Source of the DNA: Methylorubrum rhodinum
Lineage (GTDB): Bacteria; Pseudomonadota; Alphaproteobacteria; Rhizobiales; Beijerinckiaceae
Reading direction: 5' to 3'
NCBI RefSeq assembly: GCF_014199935.1
Contig: NZ_JACHOP010000001.1
Coordinates: forward strand, 434,001 to 498,000
Length of the DNA: 64,000 bases
This document shows, piece after piece, positions 60,801 through 64,000 of the stretch. Positions within the stretch are counted from its first letter, which is position 1, and every line of letters begins with the position of its first letter. The notes under the pieces were generated by a model. That model had not been told where the DNA came from and did no database searches. It saw only the letters and a program-made list of their open reading frames with translations. The position numbers were made by a program, and so were the translations under genes.

Positions 60801-60974
60801 CGCGAATTCGGGGAAGACGTCGTACTTCGCTTCCCCCAGCGCCATCACGCCGTAGGCGAGCAGCGCGAGGCAGAGCGCCAGCACCACGCCGGGAAAGCGC
60901 ACCGCGAAGGCGACGAGGGCGGCCTGCGGGCCGGTGTGCGAAGGGGCCGGGGGCTTGGCCGGAGGCGCGGCCAT
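57831..60974 (-). CDS. RND efflux pump inner-membrane subunit, CusA/CzcA-like
   Basis: The product is 1,047 residues with the twelve-segment RND layout. Recognisable parts are VRFPGVVLALCLALLAYGV (first segment), KYDVFPEFAPPTVSVQTEAP, LSPEQVEVIVTQTVEGAVNG, the fourth segment GGLAIAIGEVVDDAVIGVEN with charged residues for proton relay, DAVMEVRTSVAYATLAVLLV, and the second half starting near KRIMALGLACVIAAAAAVPY. The YDVFPEFAPP opening and the ENVVRRLREN loop place it in the heavy-metal (HME) branch rather than the multidrug branch. Substrate metal is not assigned. The partner adaptor gene starts its stop two bases upstream; no TolC-type channel is in the window. Confidence 0.88.
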   Translation of the reverse strand: MAAPPAKPPAPSHTGPQAALVAFAVRFPGVVLALCLALLAYGVMALGEAKYDVFPEFAPPTVSVQTEAPGLSPEQVEVIVTQTVEGAVNGLPGIASLRSTSIQGLSVVSATFSTGTDIYRARQLVNERLATIASRLPQGVMAPTMTALTSSTGTVLVLGLTSTTRSLLDLRTVADWRLRLRLLAVPGIAEVLVYGGDIRSIQVQVRPRDLIRFNIGLNDVLSAARKATGVRGAGFVDTTNQRIALQTEGQSLTPEEVARTVLVNEGGASVTLGDVADVRDAPEPPISAAQIDGVPGVMLSVGAQIGANTVDATARVEAALAELRPGLEREGITLRTDLFRPANFVTVANGHVIQALALGGLLVIVVLFLFLLDWRTSLISAVAIPLSLIAAVAVLVALGESLNAMTLGGLAIAIGEVVDDAVIGVENVVRRLRENRRLGTPLPGPTVVFDAVMEVRTSVAYATLAVLLVFLPVLALTGVAGRLFGPLALTYILAVIASLAVALTLTPALAVLLLARRKRLPTLDPLPMRASRAAYMRLLTRIDRAPKRIMALGLACVIAAAAAVPYLGGAFLPDLKEGHLILHMAAAPGTSLEQSLRLGQHLTTALKQVPGVRAVAQQVGRAEAGYDVGGTHYSEIHIDLTAGLDGEGQERAEAGIRAIMAATPGAGFSLKTFLTERIEETVSGFTAPVAVHVFGNDLAAIEAAARDVARELDEVRGATDVQVVSPAGLPQINVSLRANDLRHWGLDAVEVLEIVRTAYQGDVVGQTYQGNAVFNVTVILERATRTRLSTLGDLPIRVRGGSFIRLSQVADIYETSGRYAVQHIGAQRVQTITSNVEERDVASFVEAARRKIAREVKLPPGVYVSFAGAAEAQAKARRDLIAYSALAGLGIVVLLAVVTGSNRNLILVLVNLPFAFVGGVAAVAATGAVVSLGSIVGFVTLFGISLRNTIMMVSHYEHLTAVEGRAWGRQAAIEGAADRLVPILMTSLVTGLGLLPLALGAGEPGREIEGPMALVILGGLVTSTVLNLLILPTLALRHGRFGPDGAA

Positions 60975-60975
60975 C

Positions 60976-62088
60976 TCAATCGTCGTCGTCCATCGGCGCG
61001 GGCGCCTGCGCCCTCGCCTCCTCCGACAGCAGCGCCTGCGCGCCGCGCACAACGATCTCGGTCTCTGCCGTGAGGTCGCCGACGACGAAGGAATCGGCCG
61101 ACATCACCGTCCCCGGCGGCAGCGGGTGGCGGGCGAACCCATCCTCGCCGACCGCGCGGAAAAACCACGCCCCGCCCTGCCAATGCACCACTGCGTCCTC
61201 GGGGACGAGGATGCCCTGGGTCGCCCGGTCGCCGGTGATGAAGGCCAGCGTGCTCATGCCGGGCAGGAGGCCGCTGTCGCCGGGGACGAGGTAGAACAGG
61301 CTCACGCCCTGGATGCGCTGATCGGTGCGGGTCGCGGGCGAGACGTAGCGGAGCGCCACCCGCTCGCTCTGCGGCGGCACCTCGGCAAACGCCGTGTCGG
61401 GCCGCCCTTTCAGGGTCTCGCCCGGCGGCAGCGTCACCTGCACGAGGAAGTCGGTGCGCTCGATCAGCCGCGTCACCGCGACCGAGCGCTCGACGATCGC
61501 CCTGCCGATCACCGGCCCCCATTCCTGCTGGGCGGTCGCCGCCAGCGTGCGGAGCTGCGATTGCGCCGCCGAGAGGGAGGCCTGATCGGTCTGGTAGGTG
61601 CCCTCCGCGGTCTCGACCTGCACCTGCGTCGCGTAGGCGCCGAGGCTGCGCGCGCGCTGGAACGCGCTCCTCGACACCTCGGCCCTGGCCTGGGCGGTCT
61701 GGAGCGCGGCCTGGGCGCTGGCATAGGCGTTGGTGAGTTCGGTGACGCGGGCGAGATCGAGGATGCTGCCATAGGCCTGGATCTCGATGCGGTGGCTGCC
61801 CGGCGCGACGTGCCGCGTCTCGACGCCGATGCGCGCCCGCTCGTCGGCGTCGAGTTTTACGACGACGCGCCCGTTCTCGATCGCCGTGCGCTGGACGGGC
61901 TTCGCGTCGGACTTGGCCTCGATAGCGGCCGACGCCGCGGGCGACCGGACGGCCGGAGGCTTCGCGAAATAATCGCCGAGGTCGGGCAGGCGGTTCAGAA
62001 GGCGTGGTTCGAGCGCGAGAATCAGCCCGCCGAACGCCAGGACGAGGGCGACGACGAGCCAAGCCTGTGAGCTGCCCCGCCCCTTCAC
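60976..62088 (-). CDS. RND efflux periplasmic adaptor (membrane fusion protein)
   Basis: The product is 370 residues with an N-terminal membrane anchor (AWLVVALVLAFGGLILALEP) and then periplasmic domains. There is a lipoyl-like half (VVVKLDADERARIGVETRHV, IQAYGSILDL), a long helical hairpin (NAYASAQAALQTAQARAEVS, TYQTDQASLSAAQSQLRTLA) and a beta-barrel/membrane-proximal part (LVPGDSGLLPGMSTLAFITG, VPEDAVVHWQGGAWFFRAVG). This is the CusB/HlyD-type architecture. It ends in an acidic tail (PAPMDDDD). The order adaptor then pump on one strand, one base apart, marks a two-gene operon. Confidence 0.88.
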   Translation of the reverse strand: MKGRGSSQAWLVVALVLAFGGLILALEPRLLNRLPDLGDYFAKPPAVRSPAASAAIEAKSDAKPVQRTAIENGRVVVKLDADERARIGVETRHVAPGSHRIEIQAYGSILDLARVTELTNAYASAQAALQTAQARAEVSRSAFQRARSLGAYATQVQVETAEGTYQTDQASLSAAQSQLRTLAATAQQEWGPVIGRAIVERSVAVTRLIERTDFLVQVTLPPGETLKGRPDTAFAEVPPQSERVALRYVSPATRTDQRIQGVSLFYLVPGDSGLLPGMSTLAFITGDRATQGILVPEDAVVHWQGGAWFFRAVGEDGFARHPLPPGTVMSADSFVVGDLTAETEIVVRGAQALLSEEARAQAPAPMDDDD

Positions 62089-62232
62089 CCGTACGCCCTC
62101 CCGCCGACGGCCCGATGCCGCCGGCCTGGATTACCGTTTTATCCCGGGTATGGATACCGAAATTGCCCGCTTGCCCTCACCGACGCGGGCCAATCCCCCC
62201 GCGCGGTAAACGTCTCGGCGGCGCGGGGCCGC

Positions 62233-62874
62233 TCAGTTCTTCTTGCGGAAGGCGTCGAGGCTGACGACCTCGGCGCTCGCTTCCTTGTCGCCTTTCTCGG
62301 CGGCCTCGGGCTTGACCTTGTCCTTATCCTTGCCGCCGTCCTCGGCCTCCTTCGCCTCGCGGGCGATGGGCAGGGCCGGAACGATCTTCGGACCGGCGGC
62401 GACGGGGGCGAGACCGGTGCCTTTCGGCTTGATCTCGGCGGGCTCGGAGGCCGCGCCGCGCGGGCCGGGCTTCGGGGCGGCGGTCGGCGTCTCGGCGGCG
62501 TCCTCGGCCTCGGCGCCCTCGTTCAGGTCGAACTTGAGGCCGAATTGCACGGAGGGGTCGAAGAAGCCCGACAGCGCGTCGTACGGGATCAGCAGCCGCT
62601 CCGGCACGCCGGAGAAGGACAGGCCGACCTCGAAGGTATGCTCCGTGACGTTCAGGTCCCAGAACTGATGCTGCAGGACGATCGTCATCTCCTGAGGATA
62701 TTTTTCGCGAAGCCGCTGCGACATGCGCACGCCCGGCGCCTCGGTGCGGAAGGAGATGTAGAAGTGGTGCTCGCCGGAAAGCCCCTCGCGGGCCGCGTCG
62801 GTCAGCACCTTGCGCACGACGCCGCGCAGGGCGTCCTGAACCAGGAGATCGTAACGGATCAGGTCTTCGGCCAT
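62233..62874 (-). CDS. sspB: SspB-type adaptor for ClpXP
   Basis: The product is 213 residues. Residues 1-120 form the substrate-binding domain of alphaproteobacterial SspB (IRYDLLVQDALRGVVRKVLT, GEHHFYISFRTEAPGVRMSQ, LREKYPQEMTIVLQHQFWDL, VGLSFSGVPERLLIPYDALS). A long charged linker (about 125-198) leads to the short C-terminal ClpX-binding tail VVSLDAFRKKN. SspB delivers ssrA-tagged proteins to ClpXP. The gene lies about 70 bases downstream of the ssrA gene on the same strand, an apt pairing. Confidence 0.92.
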   Translation of the reverse strand: MAEDLIRYDLLVQDALRGVVRKVLTDAAREGLSGEHHFYISFRTEAPGVRMSQRLREKYPQEMTIVLQHQFWDLNVTEHTFEVGLSFSGVPERLLIPYDALSGFFDPSVQFGLKFDLNEGAEAEDAAETPTAAPKPGPRGAASEPAEIKPKGTGLAPVAAGPKIVPALPIAREAKEAEDGGKDKDKVKPEAAEKGDKEASAEVVSLDAFRKKN

Positions 62875-62944
62875 CGGCGCTCGCTTGTCCGGTCACGGCC
62901 GGAGGGCGGCAGCGCCGGGACGTGGAAAGTGAGTGGAGGTTTCT

Positions 62945-63235
62945 GTTGCCAGGTACCTCCGAACCCCGCCTAAACGGTGCTACCCGCTAGGACTTTAGGT
63001 CGGTTTTTGGCACCGCTTACGCGGCGACAGCCACCGGAGCAAAGTTGTCGTTGGCAACTATTGCAAAGGCCCGATAACGGCGGAACCATGCCGAGCGAAA
63101 GTGCTCCTTTTACGCCCTCGTCGATCCTATTTCGCCCCCGCCGGAACCCAACACCGGCCATGCGGCCATCGGTCCTGGGTTCGGGTGGAGGCGCCGGGTA
63201 CCGCCCCCGGGTCCGATAGGTTTATTGCGAAGAAC
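62945..63235 (-). ncRNA. ssrA: Two-piece (permuted) tmRNA
   Basis: The gene is circularly permuted, as in alphaproteobacteria. Read leftward, the acceptor piece comes first (about 63235-63184), ending in GGTACCCGGCGCCTCCACC. An intervening segment follows (about 63183-63140) with a GAACCCA/TGGGTTC hairpin, then the coding piece (63139 to about 62945) begins GGGGGCGAAATAGGATCGAC. GCCTCC of the acceptor pairs with GGGGGC of the coding piece. The tag frame 63055-63017 encodes ANDNFAPVAVAA then TAA. It rescues stalled ribosomes with SmpB. The terminal A of CCA is not encoded. Outer ends are approximate. Confidence 0.93.
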
Positions 63236-63347
63236 GTTTATCGCCATAGCCGGCCTTACGACCGGCAAGGCGAATATAGAGGGGCCGACGGCGGTTTTGA
63301 AGAGCGATCCGCGCTCAGACCCGCTCCGCGCTGGAAGCGTGGCCGAT

Positions 63348-64000
63348 ATGCCGCCCGATCCCATGGGCGCGACGGCGCACACGCTTCCGCGTTTCCCGCC
63401 GATTCGGCCCTCGCCGGCCGCCGCCCTGGTCTGGTTCGGGCGGATGCTCGGGCTCGTCCTGGTGCCGCTCGTCGTCCTCGTCGCCGCCACGGGGCTCGCC
63501 ATCGCGCTCGTCCGGCTCGTCGGCGATTGGCGCCTCGGCATCGATCCGTTCGCCCCGACCGACCTGCGCCCGCGCCTGCCGCTCGCGGAGATCGCCGGCC
63601 GCGGCGTCCTCATCGACGTCCTGCGGCAGGTTCTGATGGCGCTGTTCGTGGTGGCGCTCGCCTCCTGGGCCTGCCGCGGCGCGGAGCGGGGGGCGCTGAG
63701 ACGGCGCCTCGGTCTCGCTCGCCCGGCGCTCGACCGCGCCTCGACCCTGCGGCTTTGGCTGCTGCTGCCGCTCTGGCCGTTGATCCACATCGCCTGGGTC
63801 ACGGCGACCGCGGCGGCGCTCAACGTCAATTTCGGCCAGGGCGTGCGGATTTCACCGTTCCTCGCGCCCGCGATGGTCGCCCTGTGGTTCGCCTTCGTGG
63901 TCGTGCTCGCGCCCGTCGCCGAGGAGCTGCTGCTGCGCGGCGAGGTCTACGCCCGAGCGAGCGCCTTCCTCGGGCCGGCGGCGACGATCGTGGCGACCGC
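63348..64000 (+). CDS. CPBP family intramembrane metalloprotease (partial)
   Basis: The frame opens at ATG 63348 (MPPDPMGATAHTLPRFPPIR) and is still open at the right edge after 217 codons. Hydrophobic segments are seen at about 37-58 (LVLVPLVVLVAATGLAIALV), 97-113, 141-160 (LWLLLPLWPLIHIAWVTATA) and 176-196 (LAPAMVALWFAFVVVLAPVA). The last is followed by the EELLLRGEVY motif, the EExxxR signature of CPBP (Abi/Rce1-like) glutamate proteases; the second and third motifs would lie beyond the edge. Such proteins process prenylated or bacteriocin-type peptides, and the substrate here is unknown. It is divergent from ssrA with about 110 bases between. Confidence 0.8.
   Translation, partial: MPPDPMGATAHTLPRFPPIRPSPAAALVWFGRMLGLVLVPLVVLVAATGLAIALVRLVGDWRLGIDPFAPTDLRPRLPLAEIAGRGVLIDVLRQVLMALFVVALASWACRGAERGALRRRLGLARPALDRASTLRLWLLLPLWPLIHIAWVTATAAALNVNFGQGVRISPFLAPAMVALWFAFVVVLAPVAEELLLRGEVYARASAFLGPAATIVAT

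Noticed and set aside
62970..63161. Short leftward open frame beside sspB
   Set aside because: It lies within the tmRNA gene and reads through the tag-encoding region in the wrong frame.

Overview
The window reads as chromosomal DNA of a GC-rich alphaproteobacterium of the Hyphomicrobiales/Rhizobiales, and my best inference is Methylobacterium/Methylorubrum. The lineage evidence is seen directly: a circularly permuted two-piece tmRNA gene encoding the tag ANDNFAPVAVAA, an alpha-type SspB, a MucR/Ros-family regulator, a DnaX without the usual cysteine cluster, clustered GANTC sites upstream of dnaA, and dispersed palindromic intergenic repeats of a kind I associate with Methylobacterium. The genus is inference.

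Layout. 1-12,620: mixed housekeeping genes, namely a MoaB/CinA-like domain protein (cut by the edge), sfsA, a diguanylate cyclase, a FkbM methyltransferase, hydrolases, a PRC-barrel protein, mepA, msrA, a LOV histidine kinase and a ComM-like ATPase. 12,703-16,119: SRP RNA, dnaX and the YbaB nucleoid protein, with about 1 kb of accessory genes between dnaX and ybaB. Where recR usually follows there is a broken serralysin-like RTX gene. 17,133-18,720: an alginate-lyase-like protein and a small hypothetical.

18,969-27,783: a probable remnant genomic island. tRNA-Thr(GGT) sits at its right end, a 24-base copy of the tRNA 3' end sits at its left end in the same orientation, a frameshifted integrase start lies beside the tRNA, and an IS200-type element lies inside. 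The cargo is one 2,329-residue predicted secreted enzyme combining nuclease, propeller, 5'-nucleotidase and RTX domains.

28,090-38,949: replication and recombination block with rpsT, dnaA, dnaN, a ParD/ParE-type toxin-antitoxin pair wedged before recF, recQ, an unrecognised gene preceded by two perfect DnaA boxes, and a RecD2-like helicase. 39,227-45,595: a membrane hydrolase-like protein, purL-bolA-grxD, a thioredoxin-reductase-like flavoprotein, an SMP-30 family protein and a metallothionein.

45,837-56,982: a leftward eight-gene chemosensory operon (cheW, cheR-TPR, cheW, mcp, cheA-REC, cheB, two multi-domain histidine kinases). It resembles Wsp in parts but has no diguanylate cyclase. The first kinase is frameshifted by a 5-base duplication in its ATP-binding domain. 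57,147-64,000: mucR-like gene, an RND metal/drug efflux pump with its adaptor, sspB next to ssrA, and the start of a CPBP membrane protease. No CRISPR array or complete prophage was seen.
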